DNA from: Pelomonas saccharophila_A | Lineage (GTDB): Bacteria; Pseudomonadota; Gammaproteobacteria; Burkholderiales; Burkholderiaceae_C | Reading direction: 5' to 3' | NCBI RefSeq assembly: GCF_031458095.1 | Contig: NZ_JAVDXU010000002.1 | Coordinates: forward strand, 1,267,647-1,331,646 | DNA: 64,000 nt | Shown: in pieces, positions 26,060-35,804 of the stretch | Position numbering within the stretch: position 1 is the stretch's first letter | Layout: each line of letters opens with the position of its first letter | The notes under the pieces: generated by a model | Databases searched by the model: none | Told to the model about the DNA's origin: nothing | What the model saw: the letters and a program-made list of their open reading frames with translations, nothing else | Program-made: the position numbers and the translations under genes

Positions 26060-26084
26060 CGGCCGATTCTGGCGCCGCGCCCGC

Positions 26085-26124
26085 AAAAAGGCACGGCCTG
26101 CCGAGGGGCGTCGGCAGGCCGTGC
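26085..26124 (-). terminator. Strong intrinsic terminator, minus strand
   Basis: A perfect 14-base stem (26091-26104 with 26111-26124; GCACGGCCTGCCGA on one side) with a six-base loop is followed on the minus strand by five T. It lies just after the BON-domain gene and separates it from the CoxG-like gene. Confidence 0.9.
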
Positions 26125-26144
26125 GCGGGAGGCCGGGGGGCGGC

Positions 26145-26465
26145 TTACTTGCCGGTGACGGTCAGCTGGTTGTCGACCGACTTCACGCCATCCACCGCCT
26201 TGGCGATGGCTTCGGCGCGGTCCTTCTCGGCCTGGGTGGAGACCTTGCCGGTCAGCTGCACCCAGCCGTCGGCGTCGGTCTCGACATGGACCTTGGCCAG
26301 CGACGAGATCTTGCTGGTGGCCAGCTGGGCCTTGATCTTGGTCGTGACGACCGAGTCCTTGACCCAGGCCTTGGCCGGGCCGGCAGGCTTGTCGTCCGCA
26401 AAGCTGGACAGCGGCACCACGAGGGCGCCGACGACGACGAGGGAGGCGAGTTTCGAGAACTTCAT
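26145..26465 (-). CDS. Periplasmic BON-domain protein (OsmY-like)
   Basis: The product (106 aa) has a signal peptide (cut after SSFA, about residue 23) and one BON domain (about 37-104: VTTKIKAQLATS, VHVETDADGWVQLTGKV, VKSVDNQLTV). BON domains bind phospholipid or peptidoglycan surfaces, and single- or double-domain forms such as OsmY are envelope-stress proteins. The start at 26465 begins the signal peptide; it has its own upstream region and a strong terminator behind it, so it is probably an independent unit inserted in the Cox-like cluster. Confidence 0.85.
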   Translation of the reverse strand: MKFSKLASLVVVGALVVPLSSFADDKPAGPAKAWVKDSVVTTKIKAQLATSKISSLAKVHVETDADGWVQLTGKVSTQAEKDRAEAIAKAVDGVKSVDNQLTVTGK

Positions 26466-26584
26466 GGCTGTGGTTCCTTTCAAAGGAAGCGGGCACATCC
26501 GATGCGCACCGCGGAACCCCTAATCTAAGCAGGCACTGCTGTGGCATGGGGCGGACGCGGTGCCGCCGGCCTGTAGGACGGTGG

Positions 26585-27742
26585 CTATCGCGCCAGCGCG
26601 GCCAGCAGCTGGTCGAGGCTGTCGAGGTTGTGCACCGGCAGATGGCGGCTGACCTGGGGCAGCAGGGCCTTGACGCCGGCGGCGCGCGGCTCAAAGCCGT
26701 CGAAGCGCAGCAGCGGGTTGAGCCAGATCAGCTCGCGGCAGCACAGGCGCAGGCGCTGGGCCTCGAAAGCCAGTTGAGCGCCGTCTGGCGCCTCGCGCTC
26801 CAGGCCGTCGCTGACGAGGAGCACCGTCGCGGCACCGCCGCCGAGCACGCGGCGCGACCAGTCGCGGTTGAAGGCATGCAGGCTCTGGGCGATGCGCGTG
26901 CCGCCGGCCCAGTCCGGCACCGCGGCGGATGCGGCAGCCAGTGCCACATCTGGATCGCGGCTCTTCAGCTGGCGGGTGATGCGCGTCAGCCGGGTGCCGA
27001 AGACGAAGGCCTCGACGACGGGGGCGGCGCCCGCGTCGGCGGCGGGGTTCAGCAGGCCCTGGGCCAGATGCAGCAGCACGCGCGAGTAGCGGCCCATGGA
27101 GCCGGAGATGTCGGCCAGCAGCACCAGCGGCCTCGGGCGCTGGCGGGCCCGCTCGCGGGTGGGCAGGGCGAAGTCGCGCCGGGCTTCAGTGCGCAGCGTG
27201 GCGCGCCAGGCGATGCGGCCTCGTGGCGCTGGGGCGTGGCGGCGTGTCAGCTGCCAGGCCAGGCGGGGTTGCAGGGCAGCCAGGGCCTGGCGCGCGGCGG
27301 CCCATTCGGCGGCCGTCATGGTGTCGAAGTCGCGGTGTTGCAGCAGCTCGCGGTCGGCCGCGTCCAGGCGGGCCTCGATGTCGATCTGTTCGGTACGTGG
27401 CGTCGCGGGCTCGGCGGGGAACAGCGCCTCGGCCAAGCGGCGATTTTCGGGCGCGGGCGGCGCAGCGCTGCGACCCTGGGCCTGAGGCAGCAGCAGGGCC
27501 ATGATGCGGCCCAGCAGGTCGGGGTCGCGCCAGAAGATGTGAAAGGCCTGGTCGAACAGCGGGCGGTGTTCGGGACGGTCGACGAGGCAGGTGGCCAGCG
27601 TGGCCTTGAAGTCGGCCCGCGAGGCCAGGCCGCCGGCCTCCAGCGCCTGGGCGGCGAGCAGCAGGCGGTCGGTGCCGACGGGCAGACCGGCGGTGCGCAG
27701 CACGCGGCCGAAATGCAGCAGGTTCTCGGCCAGCCTGTCCAT
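26585..27742 (-). CDS. CoxE-like VWA-domain protein
   Basis: The product (385 aa) is a VWA protein of the CoxE family: an N-terminal helical part (LHFGRVLRTAGLPVGTDRL) and a VWA domain from about residue 205 with the MIDAS motif D211-I-S213-G-S215-M. In CO dehydrogenase maturation CoxE works with the AAA+ ATPase CoxD to install the Mo-Cu site. Here the ATPase gene lies 3 bases upstream in the same operon. Without catalytic subunit genes nearby, the target may be a molybdoenzyme encoded elsewhere or something quite different; MoxR/VWA pairs are general chaperones. Confidence 0.9.
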   Translation of the reverse strand: MDRLAENLLHFGRVLRTAGLPVGTDRLLLAAQALEAGGLASRADFKATLATCLVDRPEHRPLFDQAFHIFWRDPDLLGRIMALLLPQAQGRSAAPPAPENRRLAEALFPAEPATPRTEQIDIEARLDAADRELLQHRDFDTMTAAEWAAARQALAALQPRLAWQLTRRHAPAPRGRIAWRATLRTEARRDFALPTRERARQRPRPLVLLADISGSMGRYSRVLLHLAQGLLNPAADAGAAPVVEAFVFGTRLTRITRQLKSRDPDVALAAASAAVPDWAGGTRIAQSLHAFNRDWSRRVLGGGAATVLLVSDGLEREAPDGAQLAFEAQRLRLCCRELIWLNPLLRFDGFEPRAAGVKALLPQVSRHLPVHNLDSLDQLLAALAR

Positions 27743-27745
27743 GGC

Positions 27746-28639
27746 TCAGGCGCGGACGACCTCGCGCATTTCCGCCAGCAGTCGCGCCGCCTCGCTGCCC
27801 TGCACGCGGGCGATGTCGTCCTGGTACTTGAGCAGCACGCCCAGGGTCGACTGCACGGTGGCGGGGTCGAGGCTGACGGCATTCAGCTCGACCAGGGCGC
27901 GCGACCAGTCCAGGGTCTCGGCCAGGCCGGGCAGCTTGTAGAGGTCAAGCTGGCGCAGGCCCTGCACAAAGGCGACGACCTGGCCGGCGAGCCGCTGGTC
28001 GATCTGCGGCAGGCGGGCGCGCACGATGGCCAGCTCGCGCGCGGCATCGGGGAAGTCCAGCCAGTGGTAGAGGCAGCGGCGCTTGACGGCGTCGTGGATC
28101 TCGCGGCTGCGGTTGCTCGTCAGGATGACCAGGGGCGGCGCTGTGGCGGTGATGGTGCCGAGCTCGGGAATGGTGATCTGGTAGTCGGCCAGGAACTCGA
28201 GCAAAAAGGCCTCGAAGGGGGCGTCGGCGCGGTCGAGTTCGTCGATGAGGAGGACGGGCGCCGGCTGGGTCGTGAGGGCCTGCAGCAGCGGGCGCTCGAT
28301 GAGGAAGCGCCGCGCGAAAAGTTCGTCCGCCGTGCGCTGGTGTTCGGCGGCCTGGGCGAGGCGGATCTCCAGCATCTGGCGCGCGTAGTTCCATTCGTAG
28401 GCCGCCGCGGCCAGGTCCAGCCCTTCATAGCACTGCAGGCGGATCAGCGGCCTTTGCAGGGCCGCGGCCAGGGCGGCGGCAATGGCTGTCTTGCCGGTGC
28501 CAGGCGCACCCTCCAGCAGCAGGGGCCGCGACAGGCGCAGCGCCAGGAAGGCCGCGGTGGCCAGTTCGCGCGAGGGCAGATAGGCCTGGGCCTGCAGGGC
28601 TTCGGCGATGGCATCGATGCTGGCCGGCGGCTGATTCAT
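27746..28639 (-). CDS. MoxR/CoxD-like AAA+ ATPase
   Basis: The product (297 aa) has Walker A GAPGTGKT (44-51), Walker B LLIDELDRAD and a sensor-1 TSNRSREIHDAVKRRC segment. It is a MoxR-class AAA+ protein of the CoxD group. With the VWA protein encoded directly downstream (3-base gap) it should form an ATP-driven metal-insertion or remodelling complex in the cytoplasm. The length is usual and all ATPase motifs are intact. Confidence 0.9.
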   Translation of the reverse strand: MNQPPASIDAIAEALQAQAYLPSRELATAAFLALRLSRPLLLEGAPGTGKTAIAAALAAALQRPLIRLQCYEGLDLAAAAYEWNYARQMLEIRLAQAAEHQRTADELFARRFLIERPLLQALTTQPAPVLLIDELDRADAPFEAFLLEFLADYQITIPELGTITATAPPLVILTSNRSREIHDAVKRRCLYHWLDFPDAARELAIVRARLPQIDQRLAGQVVAFVQGLRQLDLYKLPGLAETLDWSRALVELNAVSLDPATVQSTLGVLLKYQDDIARVQGSEAARLLAEMREVVRA

Positions 28640-28684
28640 TCGGCAAGGCCTGTTGTGAATCGCGGTGCCGCGAGTATCGGCGCG

Positions 28685-29461
28685 TCAGGCCGTGCGGGGC
28701 AGCAGCAGTCTTCTCAGCATGACCGTACCGGCCACGGCCAGCACGAGGATGAGCAGCCAATGGACGGACGAGAGGGCGCTGTCGGCATCGGGCCCGAACA
28801 TGACGGCGCTGTTGTAGCTGGCGTGCAGCAGGATGCTGGGCCACAGCGAGCGCGTTCTCTCGTAGAGCCAGCCCATCAGCGTGCCCGTGATGAAAGCGGC
28901 CACGCATTGGTAGATGTTCATGTGCACGAGGCCGAACAGCAGGGCGGTGCCGAGGATGGCCGGCCAGCGCTGGTACTGGCGCAGGAAGCTGCGCAGGATG
29001 ACGCCGCGGAACAGCATCTCCTCCACCACGGGCGCGACCAGGCAGGTCATCAGGATGGAGATCAGGCCGCCCGAGGTCATGCGCTCGAACATCTCGGCGT
29101 CGGAGCGCGAGATCGGGAACAGCGCGACCACGCCCACCTCGATGGCCGTGATGCCGAGAGTCAGGGCCGGCACCACGCAGAGGATGGGCAGGGCCAGCAT
29201 GCCCATGACGGCCCGCGGCGAGCTCTTGGCGGGATGGAAGAGCGATCCATAGCTCATGCCCGACCAATGCATGACGCCCGTGAGCAGCAGTCCGTTGCCC
29301 AGCACCGAGGCCAGGTCCATCAAGTCGTTCGGATGCATGCCGAGCACCGAGCGGGCGTCGTACAGGGCGGCGCCGATCAGGAATTCGACGGCGAACAGGC
29401 AGGCCACCAGGAAGGCGGCTTCGAAGGCATTGGGGAAGGTGTCGCGTGAGGACGGCGGCAT
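28685..29461 (-). CDS. CPBP-family intramembrane glutamic protease
   Basis: The product (258 aa) has about seven membrane helices and the three CPBP/CAAX-protease motifs: VVEEMLFRG (the EExxxR motif), FGLVHMN, and a last helix with a histidine and asparagine (LLHASYNSAV). Such proteins cleave within the membrane or process peptides and bacteriocins; the substrate is unknown. It lies 45 bases upstream of the CoxD-like gene on the same strand and may share its transcript. Confidence 0.85.
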   Translation of the reverse strand: MPPSSRDTFPNAFEAAFLVACLFAVEFLIGAALYDARSVLGMHPNDLMDLASVLGNGLLLTGVMHWSGMSYGSLFHPAKSSPRAVMGMLALPILCVVPALTLGITAIEVGVVALFPISRSDAEMFERMTSGGLISILMTCLVAPVVEEMLFRGVILRSFLRQYQRWPAILGTALLFGLVHMNIYQCVAAFITGTLMGWLYERTRSLWPSILLHASYNSAVMFGPDADSALSSVHWLLILVLAVAGTVMLRRLLLPRTA

Positions 29462-29655
29462 CGGCGGCGTGATGGGGCGACGGCGCTGACCGGCCTCCCC
29501 TCCCTGGGCTATTGTGTGTCGCGGCGACTCTAGCGCGGGGTGGCCACGGCTTCTTGCAGTTGTTTACATGCCGGTGGGAAGGAATTCGCGCCGGGCGGCG
29601 TTGTCGGGATGAAGGGTGGGCACAGGCCCGCTCGCGAAAACGCCAAGGAACTCCC

Positions 29656-30522
29656 ATGAACGCCCGCTTCCTCTTCCTCGCCCCGCTGCTGGTGGGCCTC
29701 GCCCACGCCGACGAAGCCGCGCCCAATGCCGACAAGCGCGCGCTGAACCTGGCCGTGCAGCGTGATGGCCAGCGCAACCAGAGCGCCGCAGCGGCCATCA
29801 GCCTGCCGGTTGGCCAGAGCGCCTGGCTGCAGGCGGGCGTCGGCCAGTCGCGCAATCACGACGCGGCCAGTGTCACGACCTATAGACCTCGGCAGGTGTC
29901 GGTAGGAGGCGGCGTGGCGGGCAAGGCCTGGCAGGCCGGCGTGAATGCCAGCCAGCGCCGCGATGGCGAGCGGCTGCGCCAGACCGATGTCGCGGCCGTC
30001 GCGGACTGGCGGCCGGCGGAAGGCGTCAACGTCGGCGTGGATGCGCTCAGGCGCCAGGGCCGTGTGCGCGGCACGGTTGCGGGGGCGCCGGTCGAGCAGC
30101 GCGTGAAGGGACACGGTGTGGGCGTGCATGGCGCCGTGGCGGTGACCTCTCGCCTGTCGGTCTACGGCGCGACCCTGCACAACCGCTACACGACGAGCAC
30201 GACTCAGCCTGCGGGTGGTGGCGGCCTGCTGGCCGGCGTGCCGCTGCTGGGCAATCGCGTCTCGGCCGTCAACCGCGATGAGGCGGCGCTGGACCGCAGC
30301 CATCAGATCGGGGCGACCTGGCGTGTCAGCGAGCGCGTGGCCTTGAACGGCGAGGTCATGCAGGACCATGTGCATGACGGCGGCAGCCTGCGCAGCCTGC
30401 AGATGAAGGCCGCCATCGCCGCGGGCGCGGGCTGGACGATCACGCCCGGCATCGGCCGCAGCCGCGGGCCGCAGGGCGAGGGTACGAACTACGGCTTGCT
30501 GGGTGCGAGCTACGCCTGGTGA
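29656..30522 (+). CDS. Exported beta-rich protein, probable outer-membrane barrel
   Basis: The product (288 aa) begins with a signal peptide cut after AHA (about residue 17). The rest alternates polar and hydrophobic residues with frequent glycine and short turns, ending in GLLGASYAW with a terminal aromatic residue, as in outer-membrane barrels. No known family is recognised. AAGGA stands 7 bases before the ATG at 29656; the frame is open further upstream but without signal-peptide character. Short mutually exclusive hairpins follow the stop before the DUF3185 gene. Confidence 0.65.
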   Translation: MNARFLFLAPLLVGLAHADEAAPNADKRALNLAVQRDGQRNQSAAAAISLPVGQSAWLQAGVGQSRNHDAASVTTYRPRQVSVGGGVAGKAWQAGVNASQRRDGERLRQTDVAAVADWRPAEGVNVGVDALRRQGRVRGTVAGAPVEQRVKGHGVGVHGAVAVTSRLSVYGATLHNRYTTSTTQPAGGGGLLAGVPLLGNRVSAVNRDEAALDRSHQIGATWRVSERVALNGEVMQDHVHDGGSLRSLQMKAAIAAGAGWTITPGIGRSRGPQGEGTNYGLLGASYAW

Positions 30523-30563
30523 GGCTCTAATGGGAGCCTTGTTCCCATCGTTGGAAGCTCCGC

Positions 30564-30782
30564 ATGAATTTCACCAAGATCGTCGGCGTGCTGCTGATCA
30601 TTGCCGGCACCGCCAGCCTGGTCACGGGCGGCTTCAGCTACACCAAGGACAGCACCGTCGTGAAGCTCGGGCCGCTGGAACTGTCGGCCAAGCAGAAGGA
30701 AGAGGTGAACCTGCCGGTCTGGCTGGGTGTGGGCGCGATCGCGGTGGGTGGCTTGCTGCTGCTGTTCGGTGGCCGCAAATGA
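30564..30782 (+). CDS. DUF3185-like small membrane protein, copy 1
   Basis: The product (72 aa) has two membrane helices (about 5-25 and 50-68) and the central GGFSYTKDSTVVKLG segment, with polar residues facing the periplasm. It is about 70% identical by eye to the protein at 33653. Function is unknown; such proteins are frequent in Burkholderiales. GGAAG precedes the ATG. Its TGA overlaps the next start as ATGA, so translation is coupled to the DUF924 gene. Confidence 0.8.
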   Translation: MNFTKIVGVLLIIAGTASLVTGGFSYTKDSTVVKLGPLELSAKQKEEVNLPVWLGVGAIAVGGLLLLFGGRK

Positions 30783-31324
30783 TGGTGTCGCGCGAAGACA
30801 TCCTGCGTTTCTGGTTCGAGGAGACCCAGCCCGCCCAATGGTGGAAGGTCGACCCGGCCTTCGACGAACTGGTGCGCAGCCGCTTCGGCGCCCTGCACGA
30901 GCAGGCCAGGCGCTGCGAACTCTTTGCCTGGCGCACCACGCCCGAGGGGCGGCTGGCCGAGGTCATCGCTCTGGACCAGTTCGCCCGCAACATCCACCGC
31001 GGCACGCCGGGGGCTTTCGCGGCCGACCCGCTGGCGCTGGCGCTGGCGCAGGAGGCTATCGCGGCGGGCGCCGACCTGCAGCTGCCGGTCGAGCAGCGCG
31101 CCTTCCTCTACATGCCCTATATGCACAGCGAGTCCGCCGCCATCCACGCGGTGGCCGAGCCGCTGATGCGTGAGCGCGCGCCTCAGCACACGCATGAGTT
31201 CGAGCTCAAGCACAAGGCCATCATCGACCGCTTCGGACGCTATCCGCACCGCAATGCCATCCTGGGCCGCACGTCGACGGCCGAGGAAGCCGAGTTCCTC
31301 AAGCAGCCGGGGTCGAGCTTCTAG
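30779..31324 (+). CDS. DUF924-family protein
   Basis: The product (181 aa) is a DUF924 protein: ILRFWFEETQPAQWWKVDP at the start, ALDQFARNIHRGTP in the middle, and LYMPYMHSES followed by RFGRYPHRNAILGR at the end. These all-helical proteins are widespread in bacteria and lower eukaryotes, resemble TPR folds and have no known reaction. It starts at 30779 in an ATGA overlap with the small membrane protein gene. Its TAG stop is interleaved with the stop of the convergent gene in a shared CTAG. Confidence 0.85.
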   Translation: MMVSREDILRFWFEETQPAQWWKVDPAFDELVRSRFGALHEQARRCELFAWRTTPEGRLAEVIALDQFARNIHRGTPGAFAADPLALALAQEAIAAGADLQLPVEQRAFLYMPYMHSESAAIHAVAEPLMRERAPQHTHEFELKHKAIIDRFGRYPHRNAILGRTSTAEEAEFLKQPGSSF

Positions 31325-31611
31325 ATATCGAGCAGGTAGACCGTCGCTGCAGCGCGCTCGTCGGCGCTGTGGCCGGACAGGGCCTTGTCCCATTCCGCGC
31401 CGCTGGCGCCCGTCGAGGACGTGGCGCTGCGCGTCATGACGGCGACCTCCTCGGTGCCGACGTCGAATTCACCCGCCGGCTCGCGGCTGTCGAGAAACAG
31501 CTTGGCAACCGGGCCGGCACCCGACTCAATGACGATGAGGTAGCGGGAGACCTTGCGGTGTTCCTGCTGCACATGCCGTGCCGGCATTTCATGACCAAAG
31601 CCTTGACTCAT
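31321..31611 (-). CDS. Small conserved-type protein of unknown function
   Basis: The product (96 aa) is cytoplasmic-looking, with a segment RYLIVIESGAGPVAKLFLDS followed by FDVGTEEVAVM and a helical C-terminus ending TVYLLDI. I do not recognise the family. A strong AAGGAGG lies just before the ATG at 31611, which supports it as a real gene. It converges on the DUF924 gene with a 4-base overlap, both stops lying in CTAG. Confidence 0.65.
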   Translation of the reverse strand: MSQGFGHEMPARHVQQEHRKVSRYLIVIESGAGPVAKLFLDSREPAGEFDVGTEEVAVMTRSATSSTGASGAEWDKALSGHSADERAAATVYLLDI

Positions 31612-31704
31612 CGGGCCTCCTTGCGCAAGTCGGACCATTGTGCGCCGCTTGGCGCAGGAGTAACCCTGAAGCCCGGCCGTCGCAGCGCATGATCCAATTG
31701 CACG

Positions 31705-31722
31705 AATGGAACCGATTCCATT
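31705..31722. promoter_or_regulatory. LacI-family operator candidate upstream of the beta-helix gene
   Basis: AATGGAACCGATTCCATT has perfect 7-base arms around CCGA, a central CG and LacI/GalR-like symmetry. It lies 15 bases before the chosen start at 31737, and it argues that the longer upstream frame is not translated. It differs in sequence from the sites near 3972, so a different regulator is expected. Confidence 0.6.
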
Positions 31723-31736
31723 TTGATGAGGCGCGG

Positions 31737-33470
31737 ATGGAAATGCACGGCAAGCGAGTGACGATGGGTGTGCTGGCCGCCGGCCTGGCGATGTCGGCCT
31801 TGGCGGGGGGCGCGCCCGACTTCGGTCCCAACGTCCACATCTTCGACCCGTCGACACCGGGCATGCAGCAGCGCATCGATGAGATCTACGCGGCCCAGCA
31901 GCCCAACCATTTCGGCCCGCGACGCGACGCCATCCTGCTCAAGCCCGGGATTTATCAGGACCTGCGCCTGCCGGTGGGCTTCTACACGCAGGTGCTGGGC
32001 CTGGGCGCCCGCCCCGACGATGTCCACGTCATCGGCGACTTGCGCTCCACGGCCTTCCTGGACAGCGACAACGCCACGCAGAACTTCTGGCGCGGCGCCG
32101 AGAACTTCGCCATCACGCCGACGCTGGGCATAGGCGACAACACGATGCAGTGGGCGGTGTCCCAGGCCATCCCGTTCCGGCGCATGCATGTGCGCGGCAA
32201 CATCCGCCTCAACCAGAACAAAGGCTGGGCCAGCGGCGGCTGGTTCTCCGACGTGCTGGTCGACGGCCAGGTCAACTCGGCCACGCAGCAGCAATGGATC
32301 TCGCGCAACAGCCAGTGGAGCAGCTGGACCGGCTCGAACTGGAACATGGTCTTCGTCGGCGTGCAGGGTGAGCCGGCGGGCGAGTTCCCGACGCCGGGCC
32401 AGCGCTACACCAAGGTCGCGCAGGTGCCGGTGGTGCGCGAAAAGCCCTGGCTCTTCATCGATGCCAAGGGAGGCTATGCGGTGCGCGTGCCGGCGCTGAA
32501 GCGTGACAGCGCCGGCATCTCCTGGGCGAAGGGCGCGTTCACGCCCGGCAAGACGCTGACGATCGACAAGTTCTTCATTGCCCGGCCCGGCGACACGGCG
32601 GCGAAGTTGAATGCCCAGCTGGCCGCTGGCAAACATCTGCTGTTCACGCCGGGCGAGTACCTGCTGACCGAGACGCTGCGGATCAGGCGAGCGGGCACGG
32701 TCGTGCTGGGCATCGGTTTCCCGACGCTGCGCTCGGACAAGGGCCAGCCGCTCGTGAAGACAGCGGATGTGGATGGACTGACGGTCTCGGGCCTGTTCCT
32801 GGATGCCGGCAAGCAGGACTCGGGCGTGCTGATGGAGGTGGGACCAGCGGCGGCGAAGAAGCGCCACCAGGCCGATCCCATCGTGCTGCACGATCTCTTC
32901 TTCCGCATCGGCGGCGCCGCGGCCGGCCGGGTGGACACGGCGCTGCGCATCAACGCGCACGACACTGTCGTCGACCACACCTGGATCTGGCGCGCCGACC
33001 ATGGCGAAGGCGTCGGCTGGACGAGCAACCCGTCGGCGCACGGCCTGTGGGTCAATGGTGAGGACGTGACCATCTACGGCCTCTTCGTCGAGCATTTCCA
33101 GAAGGAGCAGGTGGTCTGGCAGGGCAACGGCGGGCGGGTCTACTTCTACCAGTCCGAGATCCCCTATGACCCGCCGACTCAAAGCCAGTGGACCAGCGCC
33201 ACGGGCCGCGGCCATGCGGCCTACAAGGTGGCCGACACGGTGACCCGCCACGAGGCCTGGGGTCTGGGCGCCTACAGCGTCTTCCTCAAGCCCGACGTCG
33301 TGCTGGACCGCGCCTTCGAGGTGCCCCAGGTGCCGGGCGTGCGCCTGCACCACATGATCACGGTCTGCCTGGTGGACAAGGGCAGCATCGAGCATGTCGT
33401 CAACGACCAGGGCGACGCGGCGCGCTGCAAGGGCGGCAGCAACACGGCGACGCTGAAGGACTACCCCTGA
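31737..33470 (+). CDS. Secreted right-handed beta-helix protein, probable polysaccharide-active enzyme
   Basis: The product (577 aa from 31737) has a short signal peptide (cut after SALA) and a beta-helix architecture with two pectate-lyase-like halves, an N-terminal strand set (PNVHIFDP, KPGIYQDL) and a C-terminal set with HTWIWRADHG, ENVT-like repeats and VWQGNGGRVYFYQSEIPYDP. The family occurs in actinomycetes and proteobacteria, and is often auto-labelled adenylyl cyclase, a label with no basis in the sequence. A glycoside hydrolase or lyase role is inferred from the fold. A LacI-type operator overlaps the promoter, as for carbohydrate genes. Start: 31737 has a GAGG site; 31743 is possible. 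Confidence 0.75.
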   Translation: MEMHGKRVTMGVLAAGLAMSALAGGAPDFGPNVHIFDPSTPGMQQRIDEIYAAQQPNHFGPRRDAILLKPGIYQDLRLPVGFYTQVLGLGARPDDVHVIGDLRSTAFLDSDNATQNFWRGAENFAITPTLGIGDNTMQWAVSQAIPFRRMHVRGNIRLNQNKGWASGGWFSDVLVDGQVNSATQQQWISRNSQWSSWTGSNWNMVFVGVQGEPAGEFPTPGQRYTKVAQVPVVREKPWLFIDAKGGYAVRVPALKRDSAGISWAKGAFTPGKTLTIDKFFIARPGDTAAKLNAQLAAGKHLLFTPGEYLLTETLRIRRAGTVVLGIGFPTLRSDKGQPLVKTADVDGLTVSGLFLDAGKQDSGVLMEVGPAAAKKRHQADPIVLHDLFFRIGGAAAGRVDTALRINAHDTVVDHTWIWRADHGEGVGWTSNPSAHGLWVNGEDVTIYGLFVEHFQKEQVVWQGNGGRVYFYQSEIPYDPPTQSQWTSATGRGHAAYKVADTVTRHEAWGLGAYSVFLKPDVVLDRAFEVPQVPGVRLHHMITVCLVDKGSIEHVVNDQGDAARCKGGSNTATLKDYP

Positions 33471-33489
33471 GCCCTCGTCCAGTCTCGCC

Positions 33490-33546
33490 ACGCTGAACGC
33501 GGGCGGTCTGGCCGGTCCCCCGAGGGATGGTCCGGCGCTCGGCCCC
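33490..33546 (+). repeat. Dispersed gene-end repeat, short copy without hairpin
   Basis: CGCTGAACGCGGGC, GGTCTGGCCGGTCCCCCGAGGG and TCCGGCGCTCGGCCC follow in order. It lies 20 bases after the beta-helix gene and in the same sense. It is the shortest of the four related copies, lacking both the hairpin and the GCTAGGGAG block. Confidence 0.7.
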
Positions 33547-33652
33547 AAATGCCCCGATGTCGGCGGCGTCCGACAGCGCGTCGCGCCGTCGCACACTGTT
33601 TGTCACATCGCGGCGAGCTGAGACTGGGCGCACCTCAAACCAGGAGAGCGCC

Positions 33653-33871
33653 ATGGGTGCCACCAAGATCATTGCCATCCTGCTGCTCGTCGTCGGCGCG
33701 GCCAGCCTCGCGATGGGCGGCTTCAGCTACACCAAGGACAAGACCGTCGTGAAGCTCGGCTCGCTCGAGGTCTCGGCCAAGGAGAAAGAGCAGGTCAATA
33801 TTCCGATGTGGCTGGGCGTCGGTGCCATCGCCGTCGGCGGCCTGCTGCTGGTGTTCGGCAACAGGCGCTAA
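33653..33871 (+). CDS. DUF3185-like small membrane protein, copy 2
   Basis: The product (72 aa) is a paralogue of the protein at 30564, with the same two membrane helices and GGFSYTKDKTVVKLG centre, the same length and the same C-terminal basic end. An AGGAGA site precedes the ATG. It stands alone here, between a dispersed repeat and the pckG terminator, so the duplication did not include the DUF924 gene. Confidence 0.8.
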   Translation: MGATKIIAILLLVVGAASLAMGGFSYTKDKTVVKLGSLEVSAKEKEQVNIPMWLGVGAIAVGGLLLVFGNRR

Positions 33872-33896
33872 AAAAACGAGCGCCTGAGCGCTCGTT
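33870..33896 (-). terminator. Intrinsic terminator of pckG
   Basis: A perfect AACGAGCGC/GCGCTCGTT stem with a CTGA loop is followed on the minus strand by seven T. It lies 33 bases after the pckG stop. On the plus strand the stem follows the stop of the small membrane gene, which it may also help to terminate, though without a T run. Confidence 0.85.
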
Positions 33897-33929
33897 GAAC
33901 TGTTGCACCGGAAAAGGACGACTGGAACG

Positions 33930-35804
<1,875 letters not shown>

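Noticed and set aside
31737..33470. Annotation as adenylyl cyclase
   Set aside because: The family often gets this label, but there is a signal peptide and a beta-helix and no cyclase motif.
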